A stretch of 64,000 bases of DNA from Opitutaceae bacterium (GCA_030693515.1 JAUYAK010000095.1:104139-168138); one strand, 5' to 3'; counted from the first letter of the stretch, positions 8,946-16,505 are shown. A program made the numbers and translations. The notes: a model not told the origin generated them from the sequence alone.

Positions 8946-9252
8946 ATTGGTCGTAGAAATCAGGGAAGCAGATTTGCAGGCACCGCGCCTGAAAGATCCA
9001 CGACGCCGTGCAGGCGCCCGCCACCATCGTGATCTCGATGCCACGCACCCAACGCCATCCCGTGGCCGATCCGTCGAGCGCCTCGCGAAACATCGGAGCC
9101 TCGCTCGCGAGCCGCGACAACTCCGGCAACAGATACACCGCCGTAAGGAGAAACAGCACGCAGAACGCCGTGCAGACGCCGGGGGATTCGATCGGCATTT
9201 TTCGGGCGAAGAATATCACCCAGCGGCGCCAGAAGTTGAGCGCGATGTTCAT
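8932..9252 (-). CDS. Two-TM membrane protein, first gene of the coupling-protein operon
   Basis: This 106-residue protein has two predicted membrane segments, about residues 25-45 (V-C-T-A-F-C-V-L-F-L-L-T-A-V-Y-L-L) and 68-88. Its 3' end overlaps the coupling-protein start. Small two-TM proteins encoded beside VirD4-like ATPases sometimes associate with them (TraJ/DotM-like partners are an example of the idea), but I do not recognise this family. Its ATG at 9,252 lies 12 nt after a TATTAT hexamer in the recurring motif, with no clear Shine-Dalgarno sequence. Confidence 0.65.
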   Translation of the reverse strand: MNIALNFWRRWVIFFARKMPIESPGVCTAFCVLFLLTAVYLLPELSRLASEAPMFREALDGSATGWRWVRGIEITMVAGACTASWIFQARCLQICFPDFYDQYAGE

Positions 9253-9262
9253 GGTGCTCTGC

Positions 9263-9274
9263 CGATAATAGCAA
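9263..9274 (-). promoter_or_regulatory. Extended -10 motif, coupling-protein operon
   Basis: On the minus strand this reads TTGCTATTATCG. The TATTAT hexamer ends 12 nt before the ATG at 9,252. It is one member of the element-wide motif and forms a divergent pair with the copy at 9,298. Confidence 0.7.
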
Positions 9275-9300
9275 GGGGCCGGCTTGAACCGGCCTCCTTG
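9272..9300. repeat. Inverted repeat between divergent promoters
   Basis: CAAGGGGCCGG and CCGGCC-T-CCTTG pair over 11 bp with a single bulged base and a CTTGAA loop. The core GGCCGG/CCGGCC is perfect. It fills the space between the two back-to-back motifs, where a regulator could control both operons. Confidence 0.55.
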
Positions 9301-9310
9301 CCACTATTGG
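9298..9310 (+). promoter_or_regulatory. Extended -10 motif variant before the PLD-like gene
   Basis: TTGCCACTATTGG is a variant of the recurring motif. Its hexamer (CACTAT) ends 19 nt before the ATG at 9,327, so a short leader is likely. A GGAGG at 9,309-9,313 could act as a ribosome binding site. Confidence 0.5.
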
Positions 9311-9326
9311 AGGCAACCCAGCACGG

Positions 9327-9929
9327 ATGCCTTCAATTCCCGTAGTCTATCGTTACGCCGTCCTTTGGCTCCTAGCCTTGGTCTCCAGCACGCTCGGCGG
9401 CCTGCAACTGAGCCGGTGGCTCAGTCCGGGCAGCGCACGAATGATCCCCGGCGAGAGACCGCAGGCCCCCCTCGCCATTCACGTTCCCAAAACTCCGGAC
9501 CCCGCCGTCACCAAAACCTGGGCTGACCTCTTCGGCGCAGCACGAACGGAAATCTGGCTCTCGGCCGCGCAGCTCGACGCCGAAAGCGTGCTGCAATCCC
9601 TCCGCGCCGCATCCGCCCGAAAAGTGACCGTATATCTGATCCTTTCTCCAGGACAGAACTCAAAGCCCGATGCCGGCGCCCGTGCCTGGCTCCGTCAGCG
9701 CACCGTCATCCGCAATGTGCGCATCGCCCGGCACCGCTTCGATGGCACGGCCTGCGTAGTCGATGGGGCCTATGTCGTCGTCACCGCTCAGGCGATTGTC
9801 CCGGCTGCCGCGAATGCCCTCGACGGCGGGATCTTCCTCTACTCGGCCAACGCAGAAATGGCCGCAGCCCTCCGCAGCCGCCTCGCCAGTCAATACGCCG
9901 ATTCGTCGCCAGACATCCCCTCACGATGA
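9327..9929 (+). CDS. Membrane-anchored Nuc/phospholipase D-like protein lacking catalytic residues
   Basis: This 200-residue protein has one N-terminal membrane segment (about 8-27). A domain follows with the fold order of the plasmid endonuclease Nuc: helix and strand (T-E-I-W-L-S-A-A), a second half strand (K-V-T-V-Y-L-I-L-S-P), then the position of the HxKxxxxD motif. There the sequence reads D-G-T-A-C-V-V-D-G, so the catalytic His and Lys are replaced while the distal Asp remains. The Ser/Asn-rich strand that should follow is also altered (V-V-T-A-Q-A-I). Nuc homologues occur in conjugation regions of IncN-type plasmids. Here a structural or regulatory role is more likely than nuclease activity. 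The gene overlaps the next by 4 bp (ATGA). Confidence 0.6.
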   Translation: MPSIPVVYRYAVLWLLALVSSTLGGLQLSRWLSPGSARMIPGERPQAPLAIHVPKTPDPAVTKTWADLFGAARTEIWLSAAQLDAESVLQSLRAASARKVTVYLILSPGQNSKPDAGARAWLRQRTVIRNVRIARHRFDGTACVVDGAYVVVTAQAIVPAAANALDGGIFLYSANAEMAAALRSRLASQYADSSPDIPSR

Positions 9930-10840
9930 ACGACCATCCTCCCGTTATTTCCCTACCACGGACGATGTGGAGCCACCCGGGCGAAGCCCCGGAATGGCGG
10001 CGGACTTACGACACGTGGGCCGTCAACGAAATCAAACGCGTCATTGCTCAAGGTCGCAAAGAGCCGCTCCAGTCCGATGTGCTCGGACTCATTCCCTACC
10101 GGCCGGAGTTGCTGCTGCGAATCGGACCGGCCGCCCTGACACTGCCCGACCTGCGCGACGTCATCATCGCGCACCCCGCCTGCGCCCTGGCCCTGCTGAT
10201 GGGATTCTACGATGCGACCGCCGAACGATTGGAGAAATTTCTTTGCGGCTCCGGCGAGGCCGTTTTCCAACTGATGCGCTGGGCCGCCGAAACGGGATAC
10301 GCTCTACGCCAACCGGAAAGCTTTTACCGCCAAACTCTCACCACGGACTGCTACTGGGGATTTCTCCATGCGAAGCAGACCCGCAACGAAAGCCTGCTCG
10401 CCGAGCTTCTCACCTGGTGTGCCGACGAGCGGCAGCACTACGCCGCCGCCGCCGCCTATTTTCTGCTCCGGCATCCGGCGGAGCCCATCGCCCCCTACCG
10501 CGAGCTGCTCGCGGCCAATCCGTTCTATGCCTACCTCGCACTGCCCCGATTGTCACTACGCGGTTTTTCAGTCCGAGCCGAGGAAATCGGTTCCGCGCCG
10601 AAATGGGCGTGCCACTTCGCTCTCAGCGCCTTCACCGGCCAACGCGAAGATTTTATCCCTCTCACCGAAACTCATCCCGCGTGGTTGCTTGAGCTCGCGG
10701 CGGGCCTGGGCTGGCTCACCCAGCCGACGAAATTGCCCGGCCTCAGCCAAATCATCGCAAGCCGCGCCGCCGGACACGCCCTGCAACGTCCAGCCATGCG
10801 CTTCTTGGTCGACGTGAAACAAACCGGCCGGCCGCCGTGA
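9926..10840 (+). CDS. Hypothetical ICE protein, paralogue of the gene at 48,674
   Basis: This 304-residue protein is translationally coupled to the upstream gene through an ATGA overlap. It is helical throughout, without signal peptide or membrane span. It shares segments with the 306-residue product at 48,674-49,594: E-T-H-P-A-W-L here against H-T-H-P-A-W-L there, a matching 'ALxxxxxxRED' run just before it, and a similar order of His-Pro pairs at helix ends. The repeating helix pairs with His-Pro boundaries resemble an alpha-solenoid. Its function is unknown. The two copies suggest a backbone role with two versions. Confidence 0.6.
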   Translation: MNDHPPVISLPRTMWSHPGEAPEWRRTYDTWAVNEIKRVIAQGRKEPLQSDVLGLIPYRPELLLRIGPAALTLPDLRDVIIAHPACALALLMGFYDATAERLEKFLCGSGEAVFQLMRWAAETGYALRQPESFYRQTLTTDCYWGFLHAKQTRNESLLAELLTWCADERQHYAAAAAYFLLRHPAEPIAPYRELLAANPFYAYLALPRLSLRGFSVRAEEIGSAPKWACHFALSAFTGQREDFIPLTETHPAWLLELAAGLGWLTQPTKLPGLSQIIASRAAGHALQRPAMRFLVDVKQTGRPP

Positions 10841-10843
10841 GGC

Positions 10844-10855
10844 TTGCTATTGTGG
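10844..10855 (+). promoter_or_regulatory. Extended -10 motif before the 10,860 gene
   Basis: TTGCTATTGTGG has the TATTGT hexamer 6 nt before the GTG at 10,860, so the transcript would start at or next to the start codon. It overlaps the space just after the upstream stop (10,840). Confidence 0.55.
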
Positions 10856-10859
10856 AACT

Positions 10860-11345
10860 GTGCCGCGCCCCCATTTTTGGAATCTCAGCCTGCTGGTCGC
10901 CACGCTCGTCTCCCGTCCCGCCAGCCACTGCCTCGCCGCAGAGCAATCACCGACGCGTTCCGGCAACGCTTCCGCGATCTTTAACGCCTACCTTGCCCGC
11001 GCTGCGCTCACTACTCCGCAGTATCGCGCCGACATTGCTCTGGTGCGTCCAAACGAATTGGTCCCCATCGACCGCATCGCCGCCCACAGCCCCCTCATCG
11101 GTCGCTTTTCCTATCGGCCAAAAATCTACCGGGAACTCGCGCCCGAGGAACGCGTCGCCCTGCTACGTGAGCCCGAGCTGCGCGCATTCCTCTTAACCCT
11201 CGGAGCGACGGCTGATTCACCGACTGAGAAAACACCTGTCGTCGGCAACCACGCGGACTTCAGCGGCATCATTGTATTTTCGGTCTCGCCCGAGGCGATG
11301 CTCAGTCGAACCCGGCTGTTCATCGTCTTGCCTTCGCCACCATGA
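10860..11345 (+). CDS. Exported hypothetical protein
   Basis: This 161-residue protein has an N-terminal signal-like segment (residues about 6-27, ending near Cys-Leu-Ala-Ala-Glu), consistent with export to the periplasm or with a lipoprotein. The start is GTG at 10,860, chosen because the recurring motif ends 6 nt upstream. The mature part is mixed helix/strand with no recognised domain. It ends in a 4-bp ATGA overlap with the next gene, so the two are an operon. It may be an envelope component of the transfer apparatus, which is inference from signal and neighbours only. Confidence 0.6.
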   Translation: MPRPHFWNLSLLVATLVSRPASHCLAAEQSPTRSGNASAIFNAYLARAALTTPQYRADIALVRPNELVPIDRIAAHSPLIGRFSYRPKIYRELAPEERVALLREPELRAFLLTLGATADSPTEKTPVVGNHADFSGIIVFSVSPEAMLSRTRLFIVLPSPP

Positions 11346-11650
11346 ACGCGGCCACGGAGATCGATCCGCAGAAACTCGCAGAAGTCCTCACGACTGTGCA
11401 GAGCCAGATCGCCACCGCGCTATGGCTCTCGGCGGGCATGCTCTTCGCGTTTGCCGCCATCGTCTGCGGGGCCTTGCGCTGGCGTCGCGCGGCCCTGGGC
11501 TTCGGCTGCTGTTACGCGCTCACGCTGTGCTTCGTTCACAACGGGCACGCCGCCCTGCTCGGTCCGACCGGCTGCGTGATCGCCCTCGCCGGATTGCTCT
11601 GGCCCGACAGTCGTTCCCGCGAACGCGGAAAGTCGGACGGCCGGCACTGA
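11342..11650 (+). CDS. Small two-TM membrane protein
   Basis: This 102-residue protein overlaps the upstream gene by 4 bp. It has membrane segments at about 27-48 (A-L-W-L-S-A-G-M-L-F-A-F-A-A-I-V) and 51-88, where a run of Cys, Tyr and Leu may form one long or two short spans. The C-terminal end is basic (S-R-S-R-E-R-G-K), probably cytoplasmic. The last 230 bp lie antisense to the minus-strand gene at 11,420-12,022. Both are kept because each has its own credible N-terminal signature. Its function is unknown. Confidence 0.6.
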   Translation: MNAATEIDPQKLAEVLTTVQSQIATALWLSAGMLFAFAAIVCGALRWRRAALGFGCCYALTLCFVHNGHAALLGPTGCVIALAGLLWPDSRSRERGKSDGRH

Positions 11651-12022
11651 CACCGCAGTGATCGAGCCAATGGTCCGCACCGATCGTTTTGTCGTCACGC
11701 TCAAGTCGCTTCGATCCACCAGAGAGATCAAAATCCCATCCACATCGCGGCCGGAAAACGCTCCCGTTACGCTCCGCGTGTCCGATCCCTCGTAGGCGAT
11801 CACGACCTGAAATGCCCGTCCGATTGCAGCGATGACTTCCGGCATCGCCGCGCCCTCGCAGTTCAAGCTGTAGCCATCGCCTTCTCGCACCAGGCGGCCT
11901 CGCGGTAACTCGACCACGACCCGTCCGGGGAGCCGTAGTTCATTCGCCGCCTGCAACAACTCCGCCGAGTTTCCACCCTGCACCGTGAATACCAAGAGCA
12001 CGCCGAAAATTAGTTTCTTCAT
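11420..12022 (-). CDS. Exported protein with STN-like domain
   Basis: This 200-residue product starts M-K-K-L-I-F-G-V-L-L with a signal peptide to about residue 20. A domain at about 45-110 (G-Y-S-L-N-C-E-G-A-A-M-P-E-V-I-A-A-I-G-R) looks like the short STN/secretin N-domain found at the front of secretins and TonB-dependent receptors. A stand-alone STN protein could assist the element's secretin. The C-terminal 75 residues are low-complexity and lie antisense to the gene ending at 11,650, so the functional protein may effectively be the first 125 residues. The start lies 9 nt after a TACAAT hexamer of the recurring motif. Confidence 0.6.
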   Translation of the reverse strand: MKKLIFGVLLVFTVQGGNSAELLQAANELRLPGRVVVELPRGRLVREGDGYSLNCEGAAMPEVIAAIGRAFQVVIAYEGSDTRSVTGAFSGRDVDGILISLVDRSDLSVTTKRSVRTIGSITAVSVPAVRLSAFAGTTVGPEQSGEGDHAAGRTEQGGVPVVNEAQRERVTAAEAQGRATPAQGPADDGGKREEHARREP

Positions 12023-12029
12023 CTGCGGG

Positions 12030-12041
12030 CGATTGTAGCAA
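12030..12041 (-). promoter_or_regulatory. Extended -10 motif, STN-like gene
   Basis: On the minus strand this reads TTGCTACAATCG. The TACAAT hexamer ends 9 nt before the ATG at 12,022. It stands back to back, 16 nt apart, with the copy at 12,058. Confidence 0.75.
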
Positions 12042-12057
12042 CCAGGCTCGCGCCCCC

Positions 12058-12070
12058 TTGCTACAATCGG
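12058..12070 (+). promoter_or_regulatory. Extended -10 motif, primase operon
   Basis: TTGCTACAATCGG has the TACAAT hexamer (12,062-12,067) 8 nt before the ATG at 12,076. No Shine-Dalgarno sequence fits in that gap, so a leaderless mRNA is likely. The motif fixes the start against an in-frame TTG at 12,058. Confidence 0.75.
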
Positions 12071-12075
12071 AACGC

Positions 12076-13581
12076 ATGTCGTCGTCGCCTCGTCGTCCCG
12101 CCGCCGCGGAAGAGGCCCTCCTGCGCCAAAAAGCGATCACCGCGGAATTGAATCAGATTCCGCTGCGCGACGTCATGGAGTCGCACTTCGGATTTCAGGG
12201 CAGGAAAGGCGGGCGAAACATGGTGAAATATGAAGTCTCTCCCGGCTTCTATCTCAACTGCTCCACCGCGGAAAACTGGTTCGCCAGTTTCAACGGCGCG
12301 CCCATCCCCGGCCTCGGCGGCCCCGGCCGCAACGCGTCCGGCGGCAGCGGTGCCATCAACGCGGTCATCGCCGTGCGTTCGATTCTCGGCGGTGGCTGCG
12401 ATTTCAAGGACGCGCGCCGGGAACTTCAGCAGGCGTTCGCCACCCACTCGCTCGACGCCCACTACGCCCCTACCGGCTACGCCGCCCCTACGCCGCGGCC
12501 CAAGCCACCAGCGGAGGAAATCGAACAGCCGAAGGAATTGCCCGCCCGATTCAACACCATCGACGACTACCGACGCACCACGGCGAGCCGCGGCACGCAA
12601 CCCGTGCTCAAACTGCCCGACGACCTCGATCATCACGTTCGCACCTACCTCACTGAAATCCGAAAAATCCCCGAATCTGTAGTCGGAGATCTTATGCGCC
12701 GCAACGCCGCCTTCCCCAGCGTGCGCGAACGCCGCCTCACCTCGCGACGCACCGGAGCACCTTACCTGTTGGCTGAGCCGGTCGTGGTGTTTCCGCTCGC
12801 CTCGTGGCGCAGCAACCTCGTCGTCGGCTACGATTACAAGACTCTCCCGCTGGACCCGGACTATGCGTCGTTCGCTGCGACCGAAGGTCGGAAAAAATTC
12901 GGCGGATTCTTAATGGGAAACTGGGATGCATCCACGCGCGAGGCCATCCTTACCGAAGGTGCCCTCGACGCCGTTAGTAAATGGGTGCTCGACCGGCCAC
13001 CCGCCGGCACCTGCATCTGGGGCATGTCAGGGGCTCGGACGAGCGAAAGCCTCCTCCTCGAATGCCAGCGCAAAGGCATCGACGTGCGTGCAGCGTTCGA
13101 CAACGACCGCGCCGGTCGCCTCGCCGCCGCCGCCACGAAAAAGATGGCCGACGAGTTGGGCGTCCCCTGCTTCTGCGAATTCGTGACGCCATCGGAAATT
13201 GATTTCTCGCTCTCGCGCGATGCAGCGGGCGCGACCCGGATGACAGCCTTAGCCGACCTCTGCGCGGAGCGAAACATCGCGTGGCGTCCCGAACCGGACG
13301 ATTCCGCCGCCGGGTATCGCGGCATAGTCGTGAACGACGACGCAGTATGGGATCTGTTCACGCGCTACCAGAACGACGATCAACTTGAACGCATGACCGC
13401 CGAGATGCGGGGCGAACCCGCGCCTTTCGCTGGTGCCCGCGTCCACTACGATGTGCGCAACAAAGATTGGAACGACCAACTCAAGGGCGAGTTCACGCCC
13501 AAATTAGAAACGACCGCCGATCCCGCAGCGATAGCGGAGTCGCCGCACGCACATTTTTCCGAAATGGAGGCCAGCCCATGA
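12076..13581 (+). CDS. Toprim-domain DNA primase of the conjugative (TraC/DUF3991-like) type
   Basis: This 501-residue protein probably primes second-strand synthesis after conjugative transfer. The N-terminal region (about 20-125) resembles the DUF3991/DUF3854 module, with F-Y-L-N-C-S-T and a Gly-rich segment. The Toprim core shows I-L-T-E-G-A-L-D-A-V-S around residue 294 (Glu of the first motif) and F-D-N-D-R-A-G around 342 (the Asp-x-Asp motif). No CHC2 zinc finger is visible, unlike chromosomal DnaG. The C-terminal 130 residues are unassigned. It is first in an operon with two small genes, joined to the next by an ATGA overlap, and driven by the motif at 12,058. Confidence 0.78.
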   Translation: MSSSPRRPAAAEEALLRQKAITAELNQIPLRDVMESHFGFQGRKGGRNMVKYEVSPGFYLNCSTAENWFASFNGAPIPGLGGPGRNASGGSGAINAVIAVRSILGGGCDFKDARRELQQAFATHSLDAHYAPTGYAAPTPRPKPPAEEIEQPKELPARFNTIDDYRRTTASRGTQPVLKLPDDLDHHVRTYLTEIRKIPESVVGDLMRRNAAFPSVRERRLTSRRTGAPYLLAEPVVVFPLASWRSNLVVGYDYKTLPLDPDYASFAATEGRKKFGGFLMGNWDASTREAILTEGALDAVSKWVLDRPPAGTCIWGMSGARTSESLLLECQRKGIDVRAAFDNDRAGRLAAAATKKMADELGVPCFCEFVTPSEIDFSLSRDAAGATRMTALADLCAERNIAWRPEPDDSAAGYRGIVVNDDAVWDLFTRYQNDDQLERMTAEMRGEPAPFAGARVHYDVRNKDWNDQLKGEFTPKLETTADPAAIAESPHAHFSEMEASP

Positions 13582-14027
13582 TGCGTTTTCAGAATTCCGC
13601 CCGCGATGGCGAATTTATGGCCGGGCTGCGCGATGCCGGCATCCTTACGCCAGATCTCATCGATAGAATTGATGCTGCGATGGGCCGGCCTGATTCCGGT
13701 GCCCTCACCGATTTCCTCCTCGCCGGCGCCGAGATCATACCGGAACTCGCCTGGCTTACATGGCTCATTCGGCGGCATGGCTGTCATCGCGTGGGACCGG
13801 TCGCACTTCAACCGGACACGCTGGCCGCGATCGCAAATCGCGACGCCCTCGGCGACAACCTGCCCTACCGTTTCACGGCGGATGATTCGCTCCTCATCGC
13901 CGTGGTGCGCCCCGACCGTTGGGCGGAGGAGGCACAACTCCTAACACCGCGCCGCTGCATTAAAGTCGCCGCCACGCTGCGCGAAGCGCGCGCCCTGCGC
14001 ACCGCGTGGCGCCACCCCGTTTTTTAA
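13578..14027 (+). CDS. Stand-alone GspE N-terminal (MshEN-like) domain protein
   Basis: This 149-residue protein resembles the N-terminal domain of type II secretion/type IV pilus ATPases. The match covers helices with 'AGILTPDLIDRIDAAM' and then a strand pair ending L-P-Y-R-F-T-A-D-D-S-L-L-I-A-V-V-R-P-D. The element's own GspE (33,621) has a comparable L-P-F-T-L-V-G-R-I-L-H-V-A-V-A-E-P segment. There is no ATPase domain. MshEN domains in other proteins bind c-di-GMP or contact inner-membrane partners. Here the domain sits in the primase operon, coupled by an ATGA overlap, so its partner is unclear. The similarity is by eye. Confidence 0.6.
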   Translation: MMRFQNSARDGEFMAGLRDAGILTPDLIDRIDAAMGRPDSGALTDFLLAGAEIIPELAWLTWLIRRHGCHRVGPVALQPDTLAAIANRDALGDNLPYRFTADDSLLIAVVRPDRWAEEAQLLTPRRCIKVAATLREARALRTAWRHPVF

Positions 14028-14029
14028 TC

Positions 14030-14272
14030 ATGGCCAAACTCACTCACATTCGCGGCTGCGGCCCGATGGTCTGCTCCGACTATCGCGAAGTCAGCGCGGC
14101 CATTGATCGCGCCCACACCGGACCCCGCCACGAACCGATGCGGTGGAGCAGCGTCGCCGCCCAGCTCGAAGCCGGAGTCGCCCGAGAAGCCAACCCTCTC
14201 GCCGATCCTCTCACGCTCAAGATAGACGGCTTCGGCCCTGCCGACAACGTCCAGCAGTTGCCTGAACGATGA
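14030..14272 (+). CDS. Small hypothetical ICE protein
   Basis: This 80-residue protein starts 3 bp after the preceding stop, so it is the third gene of the primase operon. It has Cys at positions 10 and 15 (G-C-G-P-M-V-C) and a polar, helical middle. No family was recognised. It is the last backbone gene before the defence cargo bay that starts at about 14,354. Confidence 0.5.
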   Translation: MAKLTHIRGCGPMVCSDYREVSAAIDRAHTGPRHEPMRWSSVAAQLEAGVAREANPLADPLTLKIDGFGPADNVQQLPER

Positions 14273-14353
14273 TTTCAACCACTGTTCGATTGGTTGCTTA
14301 AGTAGCGAAATGGAATGGGCTGCCCACCCGACCGCCGCCGCAGCATGGGACGG

Positions 14354-15019
14354 TCAAGGGTTCAACGGCACGCCAGAGAATCCGAGACCCGCCGCGCGCA
14401 ACTGTTCGATTAGCAGGTAAACCCTCGTGCCGGCCGACTCGGGCCAGAAGCCCGTTTCCGCGTCTACTACCGCCGGCTCCAGAGCGCGGGCGCGCTGGAC
14501 GGCATTCGCGACTTGCTCCGGGGGATAGTGGTGGGGCTTCAACTGTGTTTTGTTGAACTCACCGCAGGCCGCGCGAATCGCGTGCGTCACCGCGTCGCCG
14601 TTCGCAAAGGCGTGGCCAGCGGCGACGGCTTCATGATGGAGCAGAAGCCAGAGGTCGAAGCACGGGTTGCTCATCGCGACTCGGTATCCGCGTTCCTTGG
14701 CTTGGTTGAGCGAGGCGATCAAGCCGGGCTTGTGATTGCCGGTGATCCAATGGTCGGTGTCCAACAACGCCCAAAGCTGGTCGTCTTCTCCGATCTGGTA
14801 GTAGTTGGCGTAGGCCACCAAACGCTCGACGACGTGCGCGGGACTGGACAAACCATCCTGCGTTTCGAGCACTTTCACATGAACGCGGGGATGGGGGAAA
14901 AAAGAAAAATACTGTTTGGGTGCACAGGTATCCTCGGTCGCGACGACGAACAGCCGGGCGTCGCGGAGCACGGGGACGTCGCGCGGCAGGGGGCGACTCT
15001 TGCGAGACGTCAGGGACAT
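14354..15019 (-). CDS. rloB: RloB-like (Toprim-fold) protein
   Basis: This 221-residue protein fits the RloB family. A first strand ends in Glu (F-V-V-A-T-E-D-T, E29). A second acidic pair follows in L-L-D-T-D-H-W at about 84-90, and then an S-N-P-C-F-D-L-W-L-L-L-H-H segment typical of RloB. Its start overlaps the RloA stop by 10 bp, so the two are translationally coupled. RloA/RloB pairs are related to the AbiLi/AbiLii abortive infection system, where an ATPase senses and the Toprim-like partner is thought to be the effector nuclease. The assignment to anti-phage defence is by family and by the neighbouring CBASS genes. Confidence 0.8.
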   Translation of the reverse strand: MSLTSRKSRPLPRDVPVLRDARLFVVATEDTCAPKQYFSFFPHPRVHVKVLETQDGLSSPAHVVERLVAYANYYQIGEDDQLWALLDTDHWITGNHKPGLIASLNQAKERGYRVAMSNPCFDLWLLLHHEAVAAGHAFANGDAVTHAIRAACGEFNKTQLKPHHYPPEQVANAVQRARALEPAVVDAETGFWPESAGTRVYLLIEQLRAAGLGFSGVPLNP

Positions 15020-16395
15020 GCCGGCTCCGCAGGCGGAAGGCTCTCATCGGCGAGGCGATCCAGATTACCCAGAAAGGGGATGGCGCCGAAACGTCCCTGA
15101 AGATACCCTTTATCGATGCGGAGGTCGGTGCGGACTTTGAAGTCGGCCAGCGAATACAAGCTGGTGATGCCTTGCGGGCTTTTCTCGGTGAACCAGAGTT
15201 CGTCGCGACGAATCAATTCGAGATCCATGAGATTGGATTCGTGCGTCGTCACGATCAGTTGGCCCCGCTTTGTGCCGCAGGAGCGCAGAAAGAACTCGAT
15301 GAATTTTTTGGCGAGCAACGGATGAAGACTGCGATCGATCTCATCGATGACGTATATTTTCCGGTTGTCCTGCAGTTGGTATAAAGTCGGCAGCAGGTGG
15401 GTGAGACGTTGAGTGCCGTCCGATTCCTCCTGTAGCGGCAACGTGACGGCCTTCCCCTCGTTATCGATGTGCTCGGCGCGAATGGTTTGGATGTGATATT
15501 TCTCTCCTTCGCCTTTGTGCAGTCCGACTGTGCCCATCCCGGGAAACTGGAAGGAACGCACTTCGCCAGGCTGCGCGTCACTGAGCAGATCTTTCGCGAA
15601 ATCCAGCGGCAGGCCGGAGGACTCATTGAGTTCCTGATTTTCCATGCGCAATGCCGCGACCCCCGTCGAGGCGTCATGCAGGAACCGACTGGCAAAGACG
15701 GCGAACGCCGAGTTACTGGCGACCCATTGAGCGAGGGCGCCGAAATTCGCATCGGGCATGATGATGGTGATCGAGTTGATCCATTCGAGGACTGATTTAA
15801 TCAGCGGCCCGTGGTCGTCCGCGTTGAGACCTTCGCGCACCGCCGCGAGAAACAACTGGTTTCCACGAACTCCGATTTGGGCGAGAGCCGCAGTCTTCGA
15901 ATGATCGCCGTATTGAACCGTGTCACTCATGGCCGCGCCGGGCTCGATCTTAGTCACGTTCTCCTTTGTGACGCGCTCGTAAACCAAGGCCTCTTTCGAA
16001 CCTTGGATGAGAAAGAGCCATTCCTCGGTCACCTCGGCATCCGTCACCTGAAAACCGTAGTCAAACACCCGCTCGTTGTGGACGAAGCGGATCTGAAAAA
16101 GCGAAGGTTCCTGCCGCGCCTTGCGGTCAAAGAGGAACGGTTGCCGTGCGATCGATTTTCCTGGCTGTGTGCCGACCGTCACCAAGCGCTGAACAAACCG
16201 AAGGGCTTTGACCAAGTTGGATTTTCCCGAGCCATTCGCGCCGTAGATAATGGCAGCGCGGAGAATCCGGTCTTCTGTCCCAGGAACCGGGCACAGATGC
16301 TCCACGTGGTCAGGGTAGCGGTTGCTCGCTACCATCGAGAATTCCTGCTCATCCGCAAAGGAGCGGAAATTTTTGAGCGTAAACGAAAGAAGCAT
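15010..16395 (-). CDS. rloA: RloA-like AAA15/ABC-type ATPase
   Basis: This 461-residue ATPase begins M-L-L-S-F-T-L-K-N-F-R-S-F with Walker A Y-G-A-N-G-S-G-K-S-N at about 52-61. Near the C-terminus it has the strand I-Y-V-I-D-E-I-D-R-S-L-H (Walker B plus D-loop), followed by the switch His in V-T-T-H-E-S-N. This SMC/ABC-like layout with an inserted middle region is that of OLD/RloA/AbiLi proteins. It is the first gene of the pair with RloB, divergent from the CBASS genes across a 110-bp AT-rich gap. It should sense phage infection and control RloB. The trigger cannot be told from sequence. Confidence 0.85.
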   Translation of the reverse strand: MLLSFTLKNFRSFADEQEFSMVASNRYPDHVEHLCPVPGTEDRILRAAIIYGANGSGKSNLVKALRFVQRLVTVGTQPGKSIARQPFLFDRKARQEPSLFQIRFVHNERVFDYGFQVTDAEVTEEWLFLIQGSKEALVYERVTKENVTKIEPGAAMSDTVQYGDHSKTAALAQIGVRGNQLFLAAVREGLNADDHGPLIKSVLEWINSITIIMPDANFGALAQWVASNSAFAVFASRFLHDASTGVAALRMENQELNESSGLPLDFAKDLLSDAQPGEVRSFQFPGMGTVGLHKGEGEKYHIQTIRAEHIDNEGKAVTLPLQEESDGTQRLTHLLPTLYQLQDNRKIYVIDEIDRSLHPLLAKKFIEFFLRSCGTKRGQLIVTTHESNLMDLELIRRDELWFTEKSPQGITSLYSLADFKVRTDLRIDKGYLQGRFGAIPFLGNLDRLADESLPPAEPACP

Positions 16396-16463
16396 TTAGG
16401 TGTGAATTATCCACGTATTCGGCTGATTTTCAAGCCGCGTTTTAACTTAAAACCGCACAGATA

Positions 16464-16478
16464 TGTGATAAAATCACA
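16464..16478. promoter_or_regulatory. Perfect palindrome in the rloA/CBASS divergent promoter region
   Basis: TGTGATAAAATCACA is a perfect inverted repeat (6-bp arms, 3-nt centre) in an AT-rich stretch between two divergent defence operons. It resembles a CRP/FNR half-site pair but with a 5-nt instead of 6-nt spacer. It is a candidate operator for silencing or inducing one or both operons. Confidence 0.5.
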
Positions 16479-16505
16479 GAAGTGAATTGCTAATCGCAAA
16501 AAACG

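Noticed and set aside
14281..14411. ACTGTTCGATT at 14,281 and 14,401 as a possible insertion-site duplication flanking cargo
   Set aside because: The second copy is within rloB coding sequence and no matching repeat was found on the far side of the cargo bay, so chance is more likely.
16480..16505. TTGCTAATCG before the four-TM gene as another copy of the backbone promoter motif
   Set aside because: The hexamer position reads TAATCG, which lacks the T at the end of TAnnAT, and the spacing differs. It was not counted.
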